This document shows positions 1-9,700 of a stretch of DNA of 22,365 bases, one piece after another. The notes below the pieces were generated by a model, which ran no database searches, was not told the DNA's origin, and saw nothing but the letters and a program-made list of their open reading frames with translations. The stretch's first letter is position 1. The number at the start of each line of letters is the position of its first letter. This stretch comes from Silene noctiflora (taxonomy: Eukaryota > Streptophyta > Magnoliopsida > Caryophyllales > Caryophyllaceae), in contig VHZZ01006389.1 of assembly GCA_009801015.1 (NCBI GenBank), positions 43,570-65,934 on the forward strand, written 5' to 3'. The position numbers were made by a program, and so were the translations under genes.

Positions 1-446
1 TTTTTTTTTTTTTTTGGTGCTTTTGAAGGTATTAAATTAAATATCAACAATTCATCATTATAATTAATTTTTTGCCCATAATTCTGATTACATTATATTG
101 TACAAAATGTAACAATTTCTACATGTTCTTGGAATATCGACAGTAAAAAAATTATATGAAGGGAAGAGAAAATGTTTGCAAGAAATGTAGATTTTAGTAA
201 ATGGACTAACTTGACTACTGTATGATTTTTAAACTAGGGCTGAAAAAATGTTTTAATTTACCTGTAGAGCCTTGTTGTTATCGGGTTTGGCTGAGTGGTT
301 TCACGAATAGCATTTTGAATTCCACGGGTTTGGAATTTCTAGATTATTCCCATGTCAATTTCGAGCCTGACTGAGATTCTAAGGTGTATGTCTTTGTGTT
401 TTAAGTTCCAGGATGAATGGTCCTTTGAGACATTGTTTTTCTATGT
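1..446. other. 3' flank of the formin gene
   Basis: No gene is seen here. The minus-strand formin stop codon is at 447-449, so this stretch must hold its 3' UTR and downstream DNA. It is AT-rich and opens with a 15-base T run, which reads as poly(A) on the gene's strand and is more likely simple sequence than a marked cleavage site. A plus-strand reading frame starting near 352 overlaps the last formin exon in antisense and looks like a shadow. Confidence 0.6.
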
Positions 447-3400
447 TCATGAGGACATGCCTTCATCCCCTGAACTATCATCTCTCCGGAAATTGCATTT
501 GGTGAGGACAGGTAGGGACGCATATGCAGATATTCGGAAAGACCTAGCCGTCCCCATAACTGATCGATCATCCATTCTTCCCACTTCCTTACACACGGTA
601 TCCAGTACACCGAGAAAATCTCTTACAATCAAGAAGATCCTCAAAGGATGCGCTTCTTCTTTTGCCGTGTCACCATGGAAATATTCAGTCACTTCACGAA
701 CATGAGATAATGCTCTTCTTTCATGAGCCTTGACCCTGGCAATTTGATTTTCTGCTTCTTTCAGAAACTTGTTCATTGACTCGAAGAACTTGCCTTGGAT
801 ATCTGGATTATCATGTTGCAGTACTAGCTTCACCTTTCCGAGCCCCATTTCTAGCTTTGACACATAGTTGCTTAGGACATCTGAGTCCATCCCAGCTGCC
901 CCTTTCACGCTACCTAGCTCTCGACTTAGTCCCGAGACAATCTGCAAACCGTGCCTTTTGAACTCCTCTTCCTTCTTTGCAGCACTCAGTTGGTTTGTAA
1001 GAGTCTCAGAATCTATGCCTTCGGACTTTATGATTTCCTGGACAACAAAGTGGAGTAATGTTGTCTTTCCATCTGTTCCCTTTATGTCTACTAGTTTCAA
1101 GAGTGTATCAAGTTTAAATGCCTTTGCATCTCCACGGTTCGTTCCAACATTCATTCTATTCCCCGTTTGGAGAACAGCTTCAAGGAGTTTAAGGAAGAGT
1201 CTGCTATTCTTCAATTCTTCACTTGCTACCTGTAACCATGGCAAAAAGAGAAGACTTCATCTAGGGAAAAGGAGTACTGTTTAGCTTATGTTGTGCAAAT
1301 ATATGTTGCGTATTTGAGGCAATATTACCTCAAGGGTATCAAATGAGTTTGTTAGGTATTTCACTTCTGCGTCAAAGTTGGCTCTGTATAGCATAGCTTC
1401 GACTCTTCTAAAGGCAAATGGTATATCGAGTATGCCTTTTAGAAACTTCTCAGCGGCACCTAAGTTTGAAATGTCACCGCTGTAGTCTTTCAGCTTTATT
1501 TCTTCTTCCTTGGTTGGTGCCATCTTAACCAGTGTCTCGAAAAGCTCCGCACCTAAGCCTTCAGGATTACCTATTGCAGGAAATTATGTTTAACATTCTG
1601 AAGTTGATATATTTCTACTAGCTAAACCTAAATTCTGCGTTCAAGGTATAATTATTCACTGGCCGTCTCAGCATCACTTGGAAGGCCTGCATATATTCTA
1701 GATCTATTGTGTATTTCTGTTATCTAGTGATTGCTTACATCATGTTCTTTATAGGATGGAACCAGAAATAAATAATATTTTGGCTTCAGGATATATTGAA
1801 CAAGTAACTTGCAAAATCCTATAGGCTTCCTTTTTATGTGTAGCTGTAATCTAGTAGAGTTTTGTTCACTTTTTGGACATGGATCTCTTGGAAACAACCT
1901 CTATGATATTGCAGGGGAAATGTTGCATATGTCCAACCCTCCATATCCCGCTTTGAGTGAAGGCGTGCCTGGCTGGCAACAGCCAGTATGTGCGCAATGT
2001 TTTCGATCCAGAAAATATATGTTCAGATGGGCTGGCGGATTAGTCATTTTTTATGCAAGGATGTAAAAGTTCACTCTAGACTTTTAATATGACCAAGTCA
2101 GGATAGTCAGGATTACAGATTCACAGTAAAATACCCCCTACCATTTCATAATACTATCCTCCATTTCATCGTATTCTTCCCACTTTTCATATTCTTCCCA
2201 CTTTTCAAAATATGGGAAGAAGGCCGATAACTGGCGTGAGTATAATTTTGTGATGTATCAGCCTTTTTGTAAGGAAAAGGCAACTAGTAGTGGTCTTTAA
2301 TAAAACAAGGAGCACATTATCCTGATTGAAGCAAATAGATAATTCATACCATCTAGAAGTGTTTCAACAACTTCATCCTTCGTAACATTCAGAGCTCTTA
2401 AGAGTATGGCAATATTCTGCGACTTCTTTGGATCTAAAACCCGCTGTTGCTTCCTCTCAGGAGGAACAATTGCCTTCTTACTAGGCTCTTTCTTAACACC
2501 AGCACTGCACCCAAATAGACTCTTCATTACATCCTCATTCACTCTGCAGTATAATGGCAAACTAATCAAGACTTGGACATAAAATCAGATATAGTTTGTT
2601 AGAAATAGATTTTTATATATGGGTTCTTACTGAAAGGAGCTTGATTGCAGCTGGTCCCATACAGTAGCTCGATCTGAGGTTGCCTGTACTTTGTCCCAAT
2701 GCAGAGGCTTCAACCTCGGCCTCCTATCGTCGATGTCATCTCCATTTGGCCTTCCAGAAGAACTGCAATCATTTTCATCATCATCAATTTGTGCAACTGT
2801 ATTCTGTTTCGAGCTGTTTCTTGAGTCGGGAATCTTAAATGGCATCTTTTCGGACACTGGGGAAATCCCTAAAGAAACATTTGCCATCTCACTATCTAGC
2901 TTCCTTAGCGTCAATAATGCTGGCTTAGGTTGTGGTGGAGGTGGTGGTGGTGGAGGCAGTCGTGTCGATGCTCTCAGTGGAGGTGGTGGCGGAGGAGGGG
3001 GTGGTGGTGCTGAAACTGCAGGTAGAGGTTTAGATTTCTGAGGTGAAGGACTGCTGCTTATTGCTCTAAGGAGTGCTGAATTCGATGGTGGGGGAGGCGC
3101 TCCTAATTTCGTCCTCTTGGGCATGATTGACCTCATGTGTTTTGTTTCCTCTAGCTGACACTCTTTCACATGGGGTACCTCAGCCTCTAACTCTTCAATA
3201 GGCAGTGGCGGAGGCAGTGGTGGAGGTGGAGCCGCTTTAATTGATGGAATTATAGCATGCTTGACATCAGGAGATGAAGCTATAGCTCGTGATCTTGGCG
3301 AAGTCCTCTTGGACCGAGGGAAATAATAATTAGCACTACCACTATGACCATCCCCTCTAGAAACAGAGCTCATAGAGTTACTCCTACTCCCTGAAATAGA

Positions 3401-4228
3401 ACGTAAAGCAGGTGTCCAAAACCCATCATCAATGCTAGAGACTGAACCATTTGGGGTACAAAACGTAGCATCACGGACATCTTCATCATCAGATGAAATT
3501 GTAGCTGAACGTGAAGAATTACGATTCCTAGGAGGAGCCTTACTTAATGGTGGCAAAGGCTGCAAGTCAGGACTCGGCCTATAACGGTCTGATGTTTTTG
3601 TGACGGAGTTATTTAGCTTGTGATATGGAGACACATTTGCTGTGTTATCGTCACTGACTGTCACTGATCTCTGAGTCGCAGGCTCAACTGTCCCAATGTA
3701 GAGAAAGTTTGATGGAGGTGCGTTTGAGTATTCTTGACCAACAAGCTTCTGTGACTCAGATGGGTGCTTCACTCTGTGCCTGTACAAATAAAATGCCAGT
3801 GCTGATAGCATTCCCAGTGTGACAATCCCCACTGACACTGCAATCGTCACTTTCTTGGTAGGCTTTGTGGGCTCAGTTGATGTCGGCATTGGAGCTGACC
3901 CATTTGTTGTTATGGGTGGTGGTAATGGGGCAGGTGGAGTCTGATACGGGTTAGTGCTTGATGGCACTTCCGGAAAAAATGGCTGGTCAGGGCTATACCC
4001 TGAACTGTCTGCTGTTGCTGGTGGCGGAGGTGGTGCTATTAACGATGAGTCATCTTCGCTAGCAGGAGGCGGTGATGAGCTAACAGGAAACAACGGTTGG
4101 TGTAGAATTCTTCTAACGGATTCAATACCAAAGTGAGCCGAACTTGGGAGCTTGAATCTCTGGCCTTCCGATATAAAAGATAAAGTTAGTGATATGATGA
4201 GTATGATGTATATGTTGTGATAGTTCAT
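447..4228 (-). CDS. Class I (membrane-anchored) formin, FH1-FH2 protein, 4 exons
   Basis: Formins nucleate and elongate actin filaments. Class I plant formins do so at the plasma membrane and can touch the cell wall. I assemble exons 4228-2631, 2543-2350, 1570-1329 and 1229-447, all GT-AG, giving 938 residues. The order is: signal peptide (about 1-22, hydrophobic [12 protein letters not shown]), Pro/Ser-rich extracellular part with polyproline runs, membrane helix at about 127-149 followed by YRHRVKH, Ser-rich cytoplasmic linker, FH1 polyproline at about 333-436, then FH2 from about 505 (LKPLHWDKV) to about 893. FH2 shows [35 protein letters not shown] and [14 protein letters not shown], close to Arabidopsis FH1. 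An in-frame ATG lies 18 codons upstream (4282). I prefer 4228 because the signal peptide follows it directly. The gene looks intact. Which paralogue it is cannot be told. Confidence 0.93.
1571..2349 (-). other. Formin intron 2 (779 bp)
   Basis: This is the largest formin intron. It runs from donor GTATGA after LLDG to an acceptor ending AATAG, and it restores the conserved reading DG-NPEGLG across the junction. It contains a short tandem repeat at 2172-2207: two 18-base copies of a TTCTTCCCACTTTT unit on the plus strand. I see no coding or structural element otherwise. The plus-strand frame at 1809-2066 has no recognisable similarity. Introns 1 (2544-2630) and 3 (1230-1328) are short and ordinary. 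Confidence 0.85.
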
Positions 4229-4725
4229 TGTGAATAATTTTGGGCATGTATTGATTTTTTCCTTTTCTGTATCCCACTTCATTTCTAAAACTCCTGGCCA
4301 ACTTTCTTTACATGTCTCATGTCTCTAGGATGAAAGAGAGTAGGGAAAGCATGTTTGTGTCAAGGGAACCTTGTTTAGGCTGTAAGATCTAGATCACCAC
4401 ACTTTTTAACAGCAGTAAAAGTGCATGCTGTCATGTCAACAGACTCAACATGGTAATTGCATTTTTCCTTTTGTATTTCATTTGTAGGCCATAGATTTCT
4501 GTCTTAATGATATTGTTACTAGAGTTAAATTAAAATGATTTACTGTTCTGAAACAAGATCTGCAATACAGAGATTGCAAGTGGTAAGAGAATCTACTTTA
4601 ACAACCAATTGTCTTTCATTTTTCCTATCATCAAATCAAGAAGATCATCAAACCAATTGTCTCTACTGGTATTCTAAACGTTTAAAAGAGTCAAGTTTAG
4701 TCGTCCTTGATTCTTTCTTATTTTA

Positions 4726-4751
4726 TTCTCTCTCTCTCTTTTTTTTTTTTT
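4726..4751. repeat. CT microsatellite plus T run (GA/A tract on the formin strand)
   Basis: About six CT dinucleotides run into about thirteen T. On the formin coding strand it reads A(n)(GA)n, about 0.5 kb upstream of the formin ATG. GA-rich tracts are frequent in plant core promoters and 5' leaders, so a regulatory role is possible but not shown. Confidence 0.7.
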
Positions 4752-5184
4752 AAATCCTTGGGGATGACTCCTAAGTTATTCTACTGCTGGAATGCTGCCG
4801 AAGCAATCTCCTTTCTTTATGTCTAGAGCTCACAAACACAGTACCCTTCTCAAAATACGGTCATGTAAACGGTTGAGTTTTAGATTTCCGTAATATCATG
4901 ATCACAAGTGTTGCCGTTTGAGACATCATTAGAGTCGTTGTATACACTATACAACGAATGTCATGATTCGTTTAATTTAAATTCAGAATTTCAATTTCAT
5001 ACCAAAAGGAGAATTGTAAGTCGATCTCTTAATTTACAGTTTAGTTACCGTATATAAGAAAAGAGCATAGTGTCCTACTAGTCGGTTTGGTGTATCTTTA
5101 TACCTTTAAAATTGATACCCTGCCTGGTCCAGTAATCCACCAACCCCATATATATATACTAATAAGTTATACAAAGCGTCTCCC

Positions 5185-5345
5185 TTGTGACGGGTCGGTA
5201 TTTGTGACGGGTAATGCCACTCACAAAACGAATAAAGCAAAAGGTGGGGGCACCCCTCCACTTGCTTTCCTCTCTCCTCTCATGGGTCTTTTGTCTCACA
5301 ATTTGGTACCCGTCTTCTCAAAGTGACGGATACCTTCCGTCACAA
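5185..5345. mobile_element. MITE-like element with TTGTGACGG inverted ends
   Basis: The left end reads TTGTGACGGGTCGGTAT. The right end, reverse complemented, reads TTGTGACGGAAGGTAT, so the arms match apart from a short indel region. A second TGTGACGGGT follows inside the left end, and a CCGTC/TGACGG pair sits inside the right end. The interior (about 100 bp) is non-coding and moderately GC-rich. The size and terminal symmetry fit a small non-autonomous DNA transposon. I could not see a clean target-site duplication, so superfamily and exact limits are open. Confidence 0.5.
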
Positions 5346-6364
5346 ATGAGAATTGTCCTAAGTTATATCAAGGGACAAAGGGACATGGACAAGAAAATCA
5401 TCCAGAGCATATGCTTTATTAATTAAACTTTACTAATTTTATTACTTCTTCTCTAAAATATGCTTTCTGCTTTTCTCATTTGTTGGTCTTTGGGTCATAA
5501 CACATCATCCCTCAAATTGTTAAGTGGAAATGACTTGTGACTTGTGAGTGTATGGACATTGTTGGTCTTTGAAAAACATAACATGTACTTAATTAGTATA
5601 AAAAAATTATGAACTTAATTTCGTGAAAACAAAATTCATCGAAACTATTTGAGAAAATTTATAAATTAGAATTATTTATTAGTTGCGGAGTATGTGGTAA
5701 AATAGTTTCATTAAAATACATATTTCACGATTCTACTGAATTCTTTTGATTAGTTTTCCTTTTTATTTTTTATTCGCTTATTAGAATATGAAAAATTAAT
5801 TATGTGTCAATTTAAAAATTAAAAGTAATACATTATTATAAAGTAAATGGTCTATATATACCGTACATGCACTGGTTAATCATTATACGTGTATTTACGC
5901 TACCAATCAATGGATATATCAATAATATTTGTAGGTAGCCCCTTCATAAAACTTAGCCCTAACATTTAGGGAATTTAATTAGCGCAATGGACCTATTTAG
6001 AAAGTAGTGTTGTGTTGATATAGAAGATAGTTGAACCCTATAATCTATGGGAGGCTGATTTGCATTTACAGTTGATAAGGGGTTAAATTGTATTATCAAC
6101 AACTCAACAAAATAATTGATAGTTGATGATGATAAACTTTAGATTGTGTGAAGGCAAAGCTTGTTACAAGTGGGCAATGTAGGGCTAATTTGGTTACACA
6201 AATAATGTACTAGTGTTTTTTTTTATTATGTAATCTTCAACTTTAAAAGCAACTCTATTAAAGTGAATTTGGCCTGCAGATTGTAATCTTCTAACACTTG
6301 ATTCAACTTTATCTCTAATAATTGAATTAGGTACTACTGACTAGCAACTCTATTACATTTCAAT

Positions 6365-6480
6365 TACTCCCTCCGTCCTCGACATTTGTTTGTCGGAATT
6401 AGGGTTGTCCTGCTGAACATTTGTTTGTCGGAATTAGGGTTGTCCTGAATCGTCCTGAACATTTCATTTGAGAGGAGTAC
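6365..6480. mobile_element. Stowaway-like MITE end with an internal 35 bp tandem duplication
   Basis: TA followed by CTCCCTCCGTCC is the classic terminal sequence of Stowaway (Tc1/mariner) MITEs in plants. Directly inside it a 31-base block (ACATTTGTTTGTCGGAATTA and onward) occurs twice, at 6382-6412 and 6417-6447, with a period of 35. A good opposite end is missing. Only GAGAGGAGTA near 6470 resembles one, so this is probably a truncated or decayed copy. It lies about 240 bp beyond the CK2 alpha stop codon. Confidence 0.5.
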
Positions 6481-6710
6481 ATTCTATGTGCCAAGCAAGA
6501 CATTAGGAGTACGCACAATGTATCTCATTAATTAATTAATTAAAAGGTAATGAAACCGGTCACATAAACCTGTCTATGGAAACCTATACAATCTTGAATG
6601 AACTTAAAACCAGGTCAAAACCCAAAGACATCAAAAATGAGTTTCTTTTAATCATCTTCATAAATAAAAAATGCAAATATTTCAGAATTGCTTTCTCATA
6701 CATACTTCAG

Positions 6711-9700
6711 CTATTGTGTTCGAGTACGACTGCTTTCCGCGTTTTTCACAGGATAGAAGTAAGGATGACCCTGCACACATCACAAATTAAGAATACAAAG
6801 TAGCACTTTTTTTACAAAACTTGCCACAAATTCCTGAATTTATTGTGACCCCACTTATTTAGAAATTGAAATACTCGTATATATTTTTAATTAACATTTT
6901 CATTATGTTGTGATCATTTTGTCATTAGCGGTGATCTTTTTATTCAGTGAACCATTTTCTATCACTAGTAACGACTTTCAATGAAACCTTTCACTCCTGA
7001 TTGTGAAATGGTCAGACGTTAATTTGTAGAGGTAAAAAATCGTCCTACAAGAGACTTGCTCAAAGTTCAAAAGGGGCTTATTATGTACCAAGTGCAAGCT
7101 AGAACTTACCATTGCTTCTTTGGCAGTAGGCCTTTCCTGGTGATCATATTTAAGCAACCTGTCGAGAAAGTCAATTGCCTGCAAACATAACCACTAAATT
7201 AGCAATTGGTAACCAAAGGTTTCATTCAAGCACAACAACACATCAGATCCTTAATCCCAAAATGATTTGGGGTCGGCTGACATGAATTATCCTATAGAAC
7301 CGTCCATGGGTAAACGCACACCTCAAAATGCGAAAATATAGAAAAGGAAAAGTGAAAAACAAAAGGGGAGTGAAACATAATACAAAAGGCAAGGTAAACT
7401 TATCGGTTTATTCAAGCACAACAAAACAGAAATAAATAACCACCTCAGGTACTGCCAAATGTTGATTATCAGCATTTATGAATTTTGTCCAAGGTTTTCG
7501 ACCGTGTCTGTAAGCAATAGAACAGGGATATCAGAGGGCTGCTAAATTGAACTATGTTATGAGCTTTATTAAAGAATACCAAAACACAAGATTATAACAC
7601 CAACCTTCCTACGAGTGCGGAAAGATTTGGATCCAACTCTATGTGATACTTGCTCAGGTATGTGTTCAATTCGTCGGTTCCCAACACCTGCAAAATAAAG
7701 AAACATAAACAGACAACCATCGGAGATGTTATCACAGCCTAACTAGTAAAGTTTCATACCTGTAAGTACATGAGTAAATAGCTAACCAATCAAGGTAATT
7801 TAGTGCAACATTCTAGTAAATGTACACCTTTTGCACATTTTTTCTCATAGAAAAATCATAGAGATAAAGAAACCATGACGATTTTGTTTGGATGGGGGGT
7901 TTGGGACTTTGGAGAGAAAGGGGAGGGAGATGGAGGGATACAAAATACCTTGTTTGGATAACATTTGGGGTAGGAGAGAAATGGAGGGGGAGGGATTGGA
8001 GGGATCCATTTTCCCTCCTCCAAGGCAAACCAAAATCGCTCCAACCTCGGAAGATTTGGAGGGAAATTGTATCCAAAAACCCATAATTTCTAGGACAATA
8101 GATACCTGCTGAAAATTGATTCCCACCTATATGATAACTCCAGACTATCTTCTCTCAATTGAAGAGATATGATAAGTGTATAAGATGTTTGTGCGCTGAC
8201 AAAATAATACTCCATCTCAACAGGATCTTTACATTTACATTTTATGCAGTTTTTTAGGAGAGCACATAATAGGTGGAGTATGAGTTTGCTCTCCTCACTT
8301 TCCCACCTCGCACCACTCCCGCCTTGCACCAGCCGACACCTCACCAGACCAGCCCAGGTATTGTCGGAGCACTCTATCACCTCCCTTACTCAGATCTCAT
8401 TTCTCCCTACCGCGCACCACCCCTTTGTCCTCCATTCCCGGCCCAGATTTCGTTTGTCCTTGGTTTTCATTGTCGTCCATCGTCGATTGTGGAATATAGA
8501 AGACGGCGTGAATATACTTTTCCGGCAAGGAGATGCACAAGGGAACCGCTGGGGGGAGCAGAGAGATCATCAGCGACGAGGTTGCAGTGGTATGCACAAT
8601 TCCTGGGGTTTTGGTTGTGTGAGTGACGGTGGTGGATCAGACTGATGGTGACTGTGGTTTTTCAGGTTGATGGTATGTAGTGGTAGATAGGGTTATTGTT
8701 AAGGGTATGTTAGTAATTAGATAAGTAAAGAAGTTTCCTAAAACAGAAACGTAAAGAACCTGTTGAAACGTCCCAAAAAGGAAAACGTAATTTGTTGAGT
8801 TGGAGGGAGTATAAAGGAATACAGAACTATTGTATAGGAAAATAGCTGTTAAAAGCAGAATATAGGTATTGCAAGAAAAAATAAAATTCATACTGTCTAA
8901 ATACCTTAGCTATCTTCACCAATTGGTCATAGTTATCATGTCCATAAAAGAAAGGCTCCTTACGAAATATCTGCAGCAATAAATAAGCAGTATTAGCACT
9001 AACAGGAACAACCTCCTCGCACTCTTATTTCATTGACTCCTAAATTCCGTATTAAAGTATACATCAAGTTCTAGTGTGCATTCAGTACAAGCTTTACAAA
9101 AAAAATGGGTATAAGAAAAGAAAAAGAATACTCCTATTTGAAATCAGAGACATAATAATATCAATATGACAAAACACAGCAAATATGGATGAAACACCAT
9201 GATAACAATTATTGTTGGAAGACAAACAAATCCTCTTGTTTCGCACTTTAACTAACTACAATCTCCAGCTAATATTCAATAAGCTCAGCAGAGATATCGT
9301 GTTAGAAGGAAACACTGAAACCACTTGAGTTTATGGTCCAGTTGTTAAATACAGTAAATTTCAAGCATAGCCATATTAAAAGAGAACCAAATCTGAGTTT
9401 AAAAGCCTCATAAATCTTCAAAAATATTCTTGCCCGCAAAACAAATACCATATTCATACAAAAAAAATTTAGAAGCATTCGCAAAATCATTTTAAGGTTT
9501 CTTTAAGATACTCACCATTCCAGCAAACATACACCCAAGACTCCACAAGTCCAATGAGTAATCATAGTCTTGCAAATCAACAAGAAGTTCTGGACCCTTG
9601 AAATATCTACAGCAACAACATTGAAATATGTCAGTGGACGCAGACAAACCAGATGAAAAGGCACAAAAAAAGAGAGCAAGCTACATGAATAATCAAGATA

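Larger units (their letters stand above)
4229..6710. other. Intergenic region: formin promoter side and CK2 alpha 3' side
   Basis: About 2.5 kb separates the formin start (4228) from the CK2 alpha stop (6711). Both genes are read on the minus strand, so this is the CK2 3' flank followed by the formin promoter and 5' leader. It is AT-rich, contains no supported coding frame, and includes the CT/T tract and two MITE-like fragments listed separately. I could not place a TATA box or transcription start with confidence. The formin leader may be spliced, and the sequence alone does not settle this. Confidence 0.6.
6771..9515 (-). other. CK2 alpha introns 5 to 9
   Basis: Intron 9 is 6771-7109, intron 8 is 7179-7443, intron 7 is 7508-7604, intron 6 is 7688-8904 and intron 5 is 8971-9515. 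Intron 6 holds a G-rich repeat and a 600 bp MITE-like element. Intron 8 holds a possible SINE tail. Intron 5 is plain AT-rich sequence with no recognisable element, and the minus-strand frame at 9302-9490 within it is not supported. Exons 9 and 10 join in frame to end with [10 protein letters not shown] and a TAG stop, typical of the CK2 alpha C-terminus. Confidence 0.85.

Noticed and set aside
278-340. TGGCTGAGTGG, similar to a tRNA A box (Ser/Leu type)
   Set aside because: No B box, acceptor stem or anticodon arm follows, so it is neither a tRNA gene nor a convincing SINE head.
1809-2066. Plus-strand open frame of 85 codons in formin intron 2
   Set aside because: No family resemblance, opposite strand, and wholly within a well-supported intron.
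2691-3041. Plus-strand open frame with long glycine runs
   Set aside because: It is the antisense shadow of the formin polyproline FH1 region. Proline codons read as Gly on the opposite strand.
4229-4282. Upstream in-frame ATG at 4282 as the formin start
   Set aside because: It would put a charged segment of 18 residues before the signal peptide. The ATG at 4228 places the hydrophobic signal directly at the N-terminus. It remains possible.
8244-8645. Overlapping plus-strand frames in the CK2 intron 6 element
   Set aside because: Low-complexity Pro/Ser/Arg composition, several overlapping frames and no recognisable domain. Treated as part of the MITE interior.
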